Below are positions 35,601-45,478 of a DNA stretch of 64,000 nt, piece by piece. This DNA comes from Lichina pygmaea (taxonomy: Eukaryota > Ascomycota > Lichinomycetes > Lichinales > Lichinaceae). Below the pieces are notes generated by a model. It saw only the letters and a program-made list of their open reading frames with translations, did no database searches and had not been told where the DNA came from. The position numbers were made by a program, and so were the translations under genes. The stretch is taken from contig OY730172.1 in NCBI GenBank assembly GCA_963422465.1, positions 4,774,001 to 4,838,000 on the forward strand, given 5' to 3'. Numbering within the stretch: position 1 is the first letter of the stretch; every line of letters starts with the position of its first letter.

Positions 35601-36990
35601 GATTAAGGGCAAGATGCGGAAGGTGGGTTGGTTCTCGCAGAAGAGGAGTGTCAAGAAGTGCGAAGGGGTTTGGTGGAACATGGTGGTGGTGACACCTGAT
35701 CAATGGCTTCCTACAAAAGGATTGTATTGAAGTAGATCTAGTTGTCTGGATCACAACATAAGTTGAAGATGATTGTTCCATAGGGGAACTATCATCAGAC
35801 TATATAGTGCTGGCCTGTCAAAACAATCAAGATTGTCTTGACAGTCTTGATGTCAAGACAGGTGAGATTGTCTTGACAGTCCCACCATGTTATGCACCCT
35901 GCGTCAAGACTGGTGAGATTGTCTTGATGCTTCATGCATCCTGCGTTGAGACTGGTGAGATTGTCTTGATACTTCATGCATACTGTGTCAAGACTTCCGT
36001 GTGTGTTTCGACAGTCACGTGACCCCTTGTTGGTTGGTCACTTGACTTCCATGGTGTCCTCTTGCCTGGCCCGCAGCCTGATTGCCTATAAATAAGTGGC
36101 TCCCATCCCATGGGTCGTAACATCATGCTACGACTATCCTCAGGACACCACCCAGAGACAGATAGTCAGACAGAACAAGAGAATCAGGAGCTTGAACACT
36201 ACCTGAGATCCTATGTCAACTATCTCCAAGATGACTGGGTCCAATAGCTTCCTCTGGCAGAGTTCACGCAGAACAACTCCCAGTCTGATTCCTCTGGCAT
36301 GTCACTGTTCTTTGCCAACAAAGGGTTCCATCCACAGCTCAGTATCACACCCACGAGTGAAGCCTGCAACCAAGATGCTATGGAAATCTCTGGAGAAATG
36401 ACGCAGATTCTGGAACAGTTGCAAGCTGAACTCCAACTATCCCAGGAAGCTCAAGCTCACACTGCCAATTTGCATCAAGTCCTGTCACTGTCCTATCAAA
36501 CTGGAGATCTTGTTTGGCTGAATACCAAGAACATCAGGACACACCACCCATGCAAAAAGCTTGACAACAAGTGGATTGGACTATTCAAGGTGTTGAAGAC
36601 AGTCGGAAGCTGTGCCTGCCATCTGGAGCTTCCACACACTCTCAAGATCCACCCTGTTTTTCATGTTTCCCTTCTATGTCTGACACCTGCTAATCCTATC
36701 CCTGGCCAATCAAATGAACACCCTGGCCCTGTCATTAGTCAAGACACAGATGAAGAGTTCCAGGTTGAAGAAATCCTTGACTCCAAGCTAGCAACGACAG
36801 AAGTTCAAGTACCTGGTCAAATAGTCTGGATGGCCAATTGAAGATGCCACTGAAGAGCCTATTGAGCATCTTGACAATGCCAAAGACGCCATCTACAACT
36901 TCCATGAGAAATACCCAAGGAAGCCACAGCCATGGAACTACACCCACAAGCGGCCTGAGGCTTACAGGAGTTCGCCATGTGAAGGAGGGG
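32700..36990 (+). pseudogene. A3 pol remnant with chromodomain
   Basis: Protease (about 32760-33060), RT (33150-34094, YVDDILIYS), RNase H (34104-34730), integrase (34978-35562, continuing at 36127) and the C-terminal region with a chromodomain (36299-36990; EFQVEEILDSK, then EHLDNAKDAIYNFHEKYPRK). The integrase is interrupted by the solo LTR. Broken. Confidence 0.85.
35563..36122 (-). repeat. Solo LTR of family C (C3)
   Basis: A 560-bp C-type LTR in reverse orientation (ends TGTTGCAG... and ...CGTAACA on the plus strand), flanked by perfect TCATG repeats (35558-35562 and 36123-36127). No interior is present, so an element inserted here and was reduced to one LTR by LTR-LTR recombination. 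Confidence 0.92.
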
Positions 36991-36995
36991 GGTAA

Positions 36996-37269
36996 TGTCA
37001 CAGTTCTGGCCCAGTTGCATATCTGGCACAAGTCACACACCTTGCCGGGAAGTCCCATCTGCACTGTTTGCCTGTTTGCTCTGCTATTGCCTGATCCCCT
37101 GCCTATAAGAACTTCTCCTGCTTCCCCAGCTTCTTCTCTCCTTCTTTTCTCTTTTCCTTCCTTGTCTTTTGTCTTGTACATCAATCCAAGTCTCAAGTCT
37201 CAAGCCAAGTCAGGTCAAGGTTACTGAATCAGTTAGGCTTGAGTTCTGCTCTGCCATTGCCTCGTCACA
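36996..37269 (+). repeat. A3 3' LTR (about 274 bp)
   Basis: It starts TGTCACAGTTCTGG and ends CTCGTCACA. It follows the purine tract GAAGGAGGGGGG and borders C2 sequence CTGGA. Confidence 0.9.
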
Positions 37270-37980
37270 CTGGAGACTTATCTGCAGTATTACATCAACC
37301 AGACCCACAGCAATTGGGTACAATTATTACCAGTGGCACAGCTGGCAATCAACCAGCACAGATCAGACTCAACAAAGGAATCACCATTCTTTGCCAATTT
37401 TGGATGACACGCAAACATCGGAATGCCAAGCAGAGCTTCACCAAACACGGAGAAAGCACTCCAACATGACAAGCTCCTACGATAAACACACACAATGATG
37501 AGGTATTACCTTTAAGAGACCTCAGAAAAGATGCAACACCAAATAGACAAAAAATCAAAAATAGCACCTCAGCTGAAGAAGGGGGATAAAGTCTACCTCC
37601 TCACAAAAAATTGGAAAGTCAAGAAACCAAGAACAAAGAAACTGGACTATGTCAAGGTCAGACTATTTTCAGTCGAAGAAAGAACTGGACCAGTCAACAT
37701 CAGACTGCGACTACCGAGAGATGCTCAGGTACACCCAAACTTTCACATCTCAATGATCAAATTAGCTGACCAGAGCACACCCTTGCAGGAAATATTTTAT
37801 TACCAACCAGAGGAAGAACAGGAATTCAAGGTCAAACAGATCTTGAAGAGAAAAGGTCAGTGATACCTTGTCAAGTGGAAAAACTACCCAGACTCGGAAA
37901 ATACCTGGGAACCACTCAGGAACCTCGCGAACTGCCAGCTCCTCCTGCAGCAGTTCCGGCAGAAGCAGGACTGAACAGCT
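37270..37980 (+). pseudogene. C2 integrase C-terminus and chromodomain remnant
   Basis: The piece 37531-37863 has the integrase C-terminal region (KKGDKVYLLTKNWKVKKPR, VHPNFHISMIK), then a chromodomain (FKVKQILKRK, then [21 protein letters not shown]). It matches C1 at 24880-25540. Broken. Confidence 0.83.
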
Positions 37981-38107
37981 TGGCCTGCAGCGCAGACACG
38001 TCAATGACTGTCGCCAACAAGTCTTCACCATCCACCTCTATTTCAGCAACAAGGCACTGGAGCTTCTTCTTTGCTTGACCCTCAGCACCTTCAAGAACCT
38101 TTCGCTT

Positions 38108-38347
38108 TCAGGACACACAAGCCTGCAGCTTGGCAAGCTGCTCAACAAGAGCATCCCACTTGGCCTCATCAACAGCCAAATCCTCGCGAAGGTTATCTTG
38201 AGTCATGTTCAACAACTCCCAAGAAAGTGACACACAGGACTTCCCATAACAAGTGCATTCAGCGCACTTCAACTTATTGTTGTTGTCAGACATTTGGAAG
38301 CAGGGCTTGTGGTTCAAAACACAGAAGTCACACAGAGCAAGTGACAC
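38108..38347 (-). CDS. Antisense Zn2Cys6 protein of element C2
   Basis: A short frame of about 79 residues, antisense to pol, between the chromodomain and the 3' LTR. Cysteines at residues 6, 9, 16, 28, 31 and 38 give C-x2-C-x6-C-x11-C-x2-C-x6-C, within the limits of the Gal4-type binuclear cluster. A charged helix with leucine spacing follows (VSLSWELLNMTQDNL, then DALVEQLAKLQ). The protein may begin further upstream, towards the LTR. Family D has the same arrangement with a different sequence. That the frame belongs to the element is well supported, because C1 carries it too; its function is inferred. Confidence 0.62.
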   Translation of the reverse strand: MSLALCDFCVLNHKPCFQMSDNNNKLKCAECTCYGKSCVSLSWELLNMTQDNLREDLAVDEAKWDALVEQLAKLQACVS

Positions 38348-38460
38348 AAAGTTATGATCACGGATCTGGGCTGCCAGTTGTTTTCAGTAAGCAGAGGCAC
38401 GTGATTTCGCAGACATACTCAAGAATTCATCAGGACGATGAATGAAGGAGAGGAGGGTAG

Positions 38461-39107
38461 TGTTACGACCCCTGGGATGGGAGCCACTTATTTATAGGCA
38501 ATCAGGCCGCGGGGCAGGCAAGAGGACACCATGGAAGTCAAGTGACCAACCAACAAGGGGTCACGTGACTGTCGAGACACACACGGGCGGCTTGACGCAG
38601 CATGCATGAAGCATCGAGACAATCTCACCAGTCCTGACGCAGGGTGCATAACATGGTGGGACTGTCAAGACAATCTCACCTGTCTTGACATCAAGACTGT
38701 CAAGACACACACGGGCGGCTTGACACAGCATGCATGAAGCATCGAGACAATCTCACCAGTCTCGACGCAGGGTGCATAACATGGTGGGACTGTCAAGACA
38801 ATCTCACCTGTCTTGACATCAAGACTGTCAAGACAATCTTGATTATCTTGACAGGCCAGTACTATATAGTCCGACGATAGTTCCCTTATGGAACAATTGT
38901 CTTCAACTCATGTTGTGATCCAGACAACTAGATCTACTTCAATACATTCCTTTTGTACGAAGCCATTGATCAGGTGTCACCACCACCACGTTCCACCAAA
39001 CCCCTTCGCGCTCCTTGACACTCCTCTCCTGCGAGAACCAACCCACCTTCCACATCTCACCCTTAATCCTATACTCGGTTAGGACGGCACAGTACAGACC
39101 GCAACAC
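38461..39107 (+). repeat. C2 3' LTR (647 bp) with 128-bp duplication
   Basis: It begins TGTTACGACC and ends CCGCAACA. Two copies of a 128-bp unit (about 38576-38703 and 38704-38831, each opening ACACACACGGGCGGCTTGAC) form its core. A purine tract (GAAGGAGAGGAGGGTAG) precedes it. Confidence 0.9.
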
Positions 39108-40585
39108 TATGCAGGAGAAGATGTATGATCAACTATTGTATTAACAATAGTTTCTACCTAGCGAGAGAGTAGCAGCTATATAGATAGCCACTCTCATGAG
39201 TAGCCCGACTACAATAAACAACAAGACCAATACTCTGAGTTGTCCTGAATAGTCAGTAACACCTCCAATCACCCAAGTTAAAGTTGGCAGTTTATGACTC
39301 TGGTTGTACATAGTTAAGCAATCCAAGGATCAGATAGAAGAAGAACAGAAGGTTCAGAAAAGTTCAGCTACTATTAAGAACTCTTTTCCACCAAGTAATA
39401 AGACCTGTCTTATTAAAAACACCGGAAAAAAGTAGAATTCAGAAAAGGAAGCTCTAAAACTGACTTCACATGAGCAAGTCTTGAGCAAGCTATCATCCTG
39501 TGTACACTAGACTTCTAATACTCCCTATCTTTTTTTATATATTCTCATCCACTACATATTCAAGTCTGAGACTATTCTGACAAAGATTTGTTGCAATATT
39601 CAAGTTTTTATCAAGGTAGTCACCAACTGAGTGTTGAGTGATACCAAGTGTTATGTAATTGACTATAGTACGCAGACTGCAGGGAAAGAGAAGGTTCAGA
39701 GATGTTCAGGGCCTATCAAGGAATCATTTCCACCAAGCTAGGAAGGTCCTGTTGTTGAAGATGACGGAGATAAGTTGAGCTCCAGGGAGGACAGTCTCAG
39801 ACTGACTTCACGTGGCCGGGTCATGAAGAAGCCACCACGCTTTGTACACTAGATTTCTATTGCTCAATATCTCTTCTATACATGCTGCTCTATCACATAT
39901 CCAAATTTGAGATGTTTCCAACAAATATCTATTGAGTTATTCAACTTTTTGTCGAGGGGGTGCTTGGTCGCTCAACTGAGCGTTGAGTGATATCAAGCGT
40001 CACGTGATCGACTACGGTACGGTATAGCCAACAGAACTTCTCGCCCAACGTGCTGTGGGGCCTGCTGTACGGTACCTCAACCTGATCTGGTACGTAGCAA
40101 TCTACGTACGGGTGTAACTTGATATCATCTACGTATCAAGTACAATTGGGTTGTTCTTGAGGCCCCTTCCAGGTATGGTACCGTACCGGGGAATGATGAC
40201 TAGAGGATTGATGAGGGGATGGATGGATCAATCGGTTGATTGATTGATCGATCAGGAACCAGGGGTATCATTACCAGATCATTCCCTACCTACAGTGGGT
40301 ACGTACCAGTAATCGGCAGGGCGATGCATCCATTATTCCCAGCCTCTTCACGCCCATAGACAGATCAGGCAGTCACCACAAGCAAACATCTGCAGTGTCT
40401 GTGCCGCAAGTGATGTCGCTCCCTCTGGAGGGTCTACGACAGAGTGTAATCCCTGATGCCGATGCCAACACCAACACAACCCCCCCCCCCCACTGTAAGC
40501 ACTAAAATGGAGCCGAAGTAACAACACCGACTCCAATTCTCTCTAGATGACCACCTCTTGTCTGACCCTGAGCCGAGGTACAGAT
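39108..40585. other. Intergenic DNA with a diverged tandem duplication
   Basis: No gene seen. A short LTR-like segment (about 39135-39261, TGTATTAACAATAG...CAGTAACA) could be a worn solo LTR, but it has no clear target duplication. Two related segments of about 330 bp follow, roughly 39345-39672 and 39688-40020. The one nearer the transposons has lost nearly all the CpG that the other keeps. GTAC-rich DNA (40010-40310) and a run of about 11 C (near 40480-40492) complete the region. Confidence 0.6.
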
Positions 40586-43473
40586 TCAGGTCCACTGCGG
40601 CACGTTCGCTGGCTCGAACGCACCCTCGTCGCCATCTTCCCAGAACAGCTGGTCGGGAGGTGGATACGATATGTACATCTGATCTTCCGGCGGATCCCCG
40701 TCATCCGAGAAGAACCGTCCTACGATACGGGCTGATCGGAGAGCCCATTCTTGGAAAAGCACAGCCTCGCGCCGTGGGACGGCTTCAAGATGCCCATCAA
40801 AGCCCGACACTATCTCAAGCTCGTACGGCGTGGACGCCTTGCTAGCCGAAGGTCGACCGTCTGTCCTCTGCAGGATAAGAGCCATCGGCCTGTGTACTTG
40901 GAAAGTCATCGGGAGCCGTTGATAGAACCGTTGCGCGACAACGAGCAGAGCATCTGGCACATCAAGCTTGTGTCCGCCATCTGCAGCGAAGAACCAATGT
41001 GTCAGGGCCCACAGCACCTCGAATATCCTGGAGGGAGCAACATCGTCAGCGTTACGGGACCGGCGTCACAGCCACCGACGCTCGGGCGCGAGACGTACTC
41101 GTCGATGCGTCGATCGATGCCAGCCCACATCACCTCATTTCCCACGACCCAGTAGCGCACGTTTCCGACGGCGTCCGTGTTTTCTGGAATGTCTGGTAGG
41201 ATGTGGGTGCCCCGACCGGGAACATGCACGGGAATCAGCAACCTGTCCTGCGAGCTGTTGAGGTCGATGCCCGCCTCGACCAGAGCGTCCCGAAACGTCT
41301 GCTGGATGAATTCTTCGAGGTCGTAGGGTATCACGACAGGAATGGTGATCTGCTTCTCGAAGACCGAGTCGATGTCCGGTCCGTGCACGACCCGCCGGAT
41401 CCGCCGCGTCAGGTAGTCTCTCCCTGATGTTTCAAAGTTCGGTCAGTCTCCCAGTTGTCGAGCCGGAGGATGAGCTTCCGGGACGGACGTACAGCCTCCC
41501 ACCCGAGGATCCAACAACGGATCGATCCGATGGCAGACCGCCCGCCGGAGATGGCGGAAGAATAGATCGTTGTATTGGTCGATGTCCTGAGCAAAGTTGT
41601 CGGCGTCGTACGAGTCTTGCCATTGATAATCTGGCGCGTCGTTGTACTCCTGCAGATCATACTCGACCGCGGCCATCGACGAGCGGTCCAGTCTGCCGAC
41701 GACCCCATTGGATCAGCTCGCTATCCGCCGACAAGATTTGTGACGCGGAGAGAGGGGTACTGACGCTGCGTGGCCGGAGGCGTCCAGCTTCCACGCCTCG
41801 TGATGCCTCATCCACACCTCAAAATTCCCGATCCCCTTTCGCCTGCCGGGGAACTCCCCGTGGAGGTGGTGAGTGTCGAACTTGGCCAGGCGGATGAGGG
41901 GGACCGCTTTCCCTTCCTTGCGAGCCATGGCGCGCTCGTTCTCGGCCCTGATAGCCTTCAACTTGGCCCACTCGCCGAGCCAGCGGTCGTCCCCACCATC
42001 GGCAGGCTCTAAACTGCCGTCGATGTCCCACATACCATCCTCGAGGTTCGGGGCTCCGAAATAGTAGTAGTTGAGCATGGAAGAGGCCATGAAGGCAGTC
42101 CTCCTCAGCGTCTTCAGACCGGGCTCTGGCCCGTTCGGCTTCCTCGAGCACTGGAAGAGGACGTGGGAGTGCCCGGCCGGCTCTCTTGGGAGGTCAACCT
42201 CCTCCAGACATCTCACGTACGATGGCAAGATGCGCACACCGAATCCGCGATCGGCGTACTTGAAGACCCGGAGGTCCTGCGTCGCTCGGCGGTCCTGGAG
42301 ATGGTGACCCCAGACGAGGTTCATCGTGAAGGTACTGTACCCGCTCTCCAGCGCTCGGACGGCGCGAGGAAGCATCAGGACCTCGCGGCCGTTGAAGCCC
42401 ATCGCACACGGATCCAGGTCGAAGTTGAGCAAGACCGAGATCGGGGACGGGACCAGTCTCAGAACGATCTGGATGCGACGGTGCGGGTAGCTGGGTATGA
42501 AGGTGATGGTCTTGGCGTTCTTCACCACCAGTTTTTGTCTGTTGCTGGCAGGCAGGTTGCTGCTCCACACCTGGTATATCTCCTTGACCTTCTCATTCGC
42601 CTCCAGTGGCGTCAGCCCATAGAGATAGACGTCGATGTCGCTGTCTCGAGTCTTTCTTGAGCTGTCTTTGGTGGGGTCCGTGGCAAGTAGAGTGATCAGG
42701 ACCACGCCTCCCGCGATGAAGACGTGATCCCAATTCAGGCCCCTGAGGACGTTTCCAGTGATGCGGTTGAAGCAAGCGATGAAGGCTTCGTCGGTCCGTA
42801 GCATCTCGAGACGCTGCTGACGCTCGTGGTCAAAGAACTCCAAGCCCCCCTTGGGCGGGTGCTTGCGAGTGAGCACAAGCCGGTCGTTATGCATCTCAAC
42901 GTGGGTGTCGTCGAACACGACTTCCGTGTCTTTCAGCCGGATCAGGTCTCGATCGTCCTGGGCGGTTGAAGGCTTGACGCGCAGATACCGCTCGTTGATC
43001 AGGATTGCCTCGTCGATATCGATGCTTGCCTTTGCCGTCTCTCCCACCTGCGCTACGCCGTAGTCGGCCGGCAATCGCATGAAGGCACGAAGGGCCAGGT
43101 AGGGCGTGCGTCTATCGCGCACAATCGCCTTGACGCTGGTCGAGTTCAGATGCTTGGCAACCACGCCGACGTCCTCGACGATATCGTCGGAGCGGCCCAG
43201 AACATCGATGATCTTCTCGGTCGCAAGCGCAGCCAACGTGGGCACATGCGTCTCGCCCCGCGCGTCCACAGCCACTCGGCTCCTCTGATAATAGAGCCTC
43301 TGCTCCTGCACAAAACGCTTGTGCTCGGCAACTTGATTCCGGATGCGATTCTCACACAGAGACGATATGGTCCATTGCTCCAGTCCTCCTGTCATGAGCT
43401 CGTCGCCCAGATACTCTTTATCCAGCCGCCAGAGCTTCTGGTAGGGGTCTGCAAGGGGCTCGTCCGAAGCCAT
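40586..43473 (-). CDS. Protein with nucleotidyltransferase-like core, 891 aa
   Basis: The model has four exons: 43473-41765, 41692-41493, 41423-41099 and 41027-40586. The introns of 72, 69 and 71 bases have GTCAGT or GTACGT donors and CAG acceptors and keep the frame throughout (2676 coding bases). The start is ATG at 43473 (MASDEPLADPYQKLW). Residues 251-285 read DHVFIAGG...DSDIDVYLYG, and a third acidic motif NFDLD lies at 350-354. This GG, DxD and distant D pattern resembles the minimal core of the pol-beta nucleotidyltransferase fold. Similar DSDID(V/L)(Y/F)LYG proteins of unknown role occur in fungi. No signal peptide or membrane segment is visible, and the acidic C-terminus (FWEDGDEGAFEP) looks disordered. 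Catalysis and substrate are unknown. Confidence 0.75.
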
Positions 43474-45478
43474 CTTGAATACTGTTGCGTCGACCAAGGC
43501 TGGGACGGAACAAGAGAAAAGAAATGGTCTCTGATGCTGTCGAAAGGATGAAAACTGGAAGATCAAATTCAACAACCTTCACAACAAGCCTCTTTATTTC
43601 GCGCGGGTATGTACTTCCGTACGCACGTAACATGTACGGTACTGGTAGCTCCCCACGCTCCCGTAGGAGAGGTTTGCTACCAGCACCGAGGAGGGTACGC
43701 AGGGGTAAGAACCAGTGACCCACCCCGCCGGTACTGTACTGGTACCGTAAGGTACGGTACGTATTGATTCGAGCCAAGTCAGCACAGCTTAGTCATCAGG
43801 CCCTGTCGTCCTCATGTTTCAACTCTCACGATGATCGTCTTTAGATCTCACGATGCTCTTGCTCCGGCACTGCCCCAAGCTTGCTATAACTAGACGCCGA
43901 CTCAGCTCTGACTAAGGAAGTAGGGTGAGAGAGGTACGAGAGTTTTAAGTTTGAAGGACGAGAGCTAGACAGCGTGTGTCTAGATTTAGTAGATGACTTT
44001 ATTGCACCAATGCAAAGATCTGTCGAAGTAATGGAACCATCAACTATCGATGAGAGGCACGTTAGTTCTGAGTGATAGCAAGCATTGGTAGCACTCGTCC
44101 GTTTCAATCACAAAGCTCGTGATGCATACAACAAAACTCGCTGACAGCTCGCTGAGAGCTTGGGGAGCTCTTGCAGAGAGCCTGTGACGAACTTGCAGAA
44201 GGCTTACTCACTTCAAACTTGCTGTCGTATAAAGGTTGAGACCGCATTACTCGACTGGGTCGCCACGGCATGTTATAGCTCGCCTAAGTCGGTGAATGGA
44301 TAGAGGTTTTCCTGACGAGCTGATGCGTCACTTGTTCTTCTACCCTGCTGCTCTTCTGGGACATGATGAAGACTCGACTGCAACTTCAAGAGTAGTGGGA
44401 CGTGCATGCCGTGACCCATTTACTCGGCCCTTGACTAAGATCTCCTTGACCAGACCACCCGGTTTTGGTACTGGACACTGCCTTTGTCGCTGTTGCGGTA
44501 CCGACTCTCCTATATCTTCCTGCTTGTCTCCAGCCGCCACCTCAGAGGTGTTGCAGCGATCGAATCCAGTTCCCACTTGAGGTCGTCGTCTTCTGTTCGT
44601 CTTGGCCGGCATCTCGCCGTCGGCGTAAACACGATGTTCGACGGGACACGGTAGGATGTGTGGCATCCCAACAACGAGAAAGGACACAAGCAGTGTGGTA
44701 GTGAAGAGTGACATTGTCCATCCTGAGTGCGGATGGAGATGGTGAGGCATCCAAGCCGTGAGTCCGGGGTCGGCCTCTTGAAGAGGGGCGTCTCTGTATC
44801 GGCCAGTGTCAGTTCAAACAGATCAGGTCGATTCGATCACGACTACCCACATCAGCACCGTGGCTCATATATGTACAAAATCATCCTTGTAGAAAGCACC
44901 GTCGAGGTGGAGAGAACGAAGGGACCACACAATTGTCGATGGCGCTAGACGCAGATGAGAGTCGCGTCGTGGGATGTCCGGATTCGGACTAGTGCTGACT
45001 AATCGTCACCCTTTGTGCGGTACCGGCGCCAGGTACCGTACCGTATACCGTACCGTACCGTGCCAGTACTCGTAGGGCTGCTGACTTAGCAAGGTTACCC
45101 AGGTACCTGTCCGGAAAAGCCCTACTTACTCGTACGTACGAGTACTCGTACGGTGCCTCGGGGTGCTGTCGACACGTGACCCGCTGTCGCAATGGACGCA
45201 TCATTGTATAGCTTTGGCATGGAATATTTCGAGTTCCCCAGCCTGTTGGTGATAAGATCCTCTTCGAGGCGAACGGTGTCATCGCACGGCTTGCAGACGC
45301 CTCGATCAGCACGCGACGTCGAGAGAGCGGGCTTCTGATGAACCCACCCCCCCCCCCCCCCCCCCCCCTACCGGCGCAATCGACCTTGCGGTAGACCTCG
45401 GCCTGTCCAGGACCTCCGCGCGGGCCCTGGCGACGACCTCACAATCGCTACGGTCGTCAGTAGTACACGAGGGAAGCC
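43474..45478. other. Intergenic region with GTAC-rich palindromes and a C run
   Basis: Divergent promoter space between the 891-residue protein and the phosphatase. GTAC/GGTACC-rich stretches lie at 43610-43765 and 45010-45150, and an uninterrupted run of 22 C at 45347-45368. One candidate small gene (44340-44714) is listed separately. Nothing else is convincing. Confidence 0.6.
44340..44714 (-). CDS. Possible small secreted protein, 124 aa
   Basis: From ATG at 44714 the protein begins MSLFTTTLLVSFLVVGMP, a hydrophobic stretch that looks like a signal peptide. It continues with four cysteines, a basic RRRR tract at about residue 40 that could be a Kex2-like site, and a polar C-terminus. Small cysteine-containing secreted proteins near transposons are a common place to find fungal effectors. 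No homology is recognised, composition is ordinary, and an intron could change the end. It may be a chance frame. Confidence 0.33.
   Translation of the reverse strand: MSLFTTTLLVSFLVVGMPHILPCPVEHRVYADGEMPAKTNRRRRPQVGTGFDRCNTSEVAAGDKQEDIGESVPQQRQRQCPVPKPGGLVKEILVKGRVNGSRHARPTTLEVAVESSSCPRRAAG

Larger units (their letters stand above)
31952..37269 (+). mobile_element. Ty3/Gypsy chromovirus, family A, copy A3, interrupted
   Basis: A plus-strand A element entered in the middle of gag directly after the C1 3' LTR. Its 5' LTR and gag start should lie left of the window, on the other side of C1. It ends with an LTR at 36996-37269 and is cut by a solo C-type LTR at 35563-36122. A fossil with many breaks. 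Confidence 0.88.
37270..39107 (+). mobile_element. Ty3/Gypsy chromovirus, family C, copy C2, 3' part
   Basis: The outermost element of the nest. Only integrase C-terminus, chromodomain, antisense zinc-cluster frame and 3' LTR are in the window; the remainder should lie to the left of everything else. A3 inserted into its integrase. Fossil with several breaks. Confidence 0.85.

Noticed and set aside
39086-39102. CGG-N11-CCG, the exact Gal4 spacing, near the end of the C2 LTR
   Set aside because: The other C-type LTRs in the window do not keep it, so it is probably chance.
39135-39261. Short LTR-like segment TGTATTAAC...CAGTAACA
   Set aside because: Ends look LTR-like but there is no clear target duplication or second copy in the window; mentioned only in the intergenic entry.
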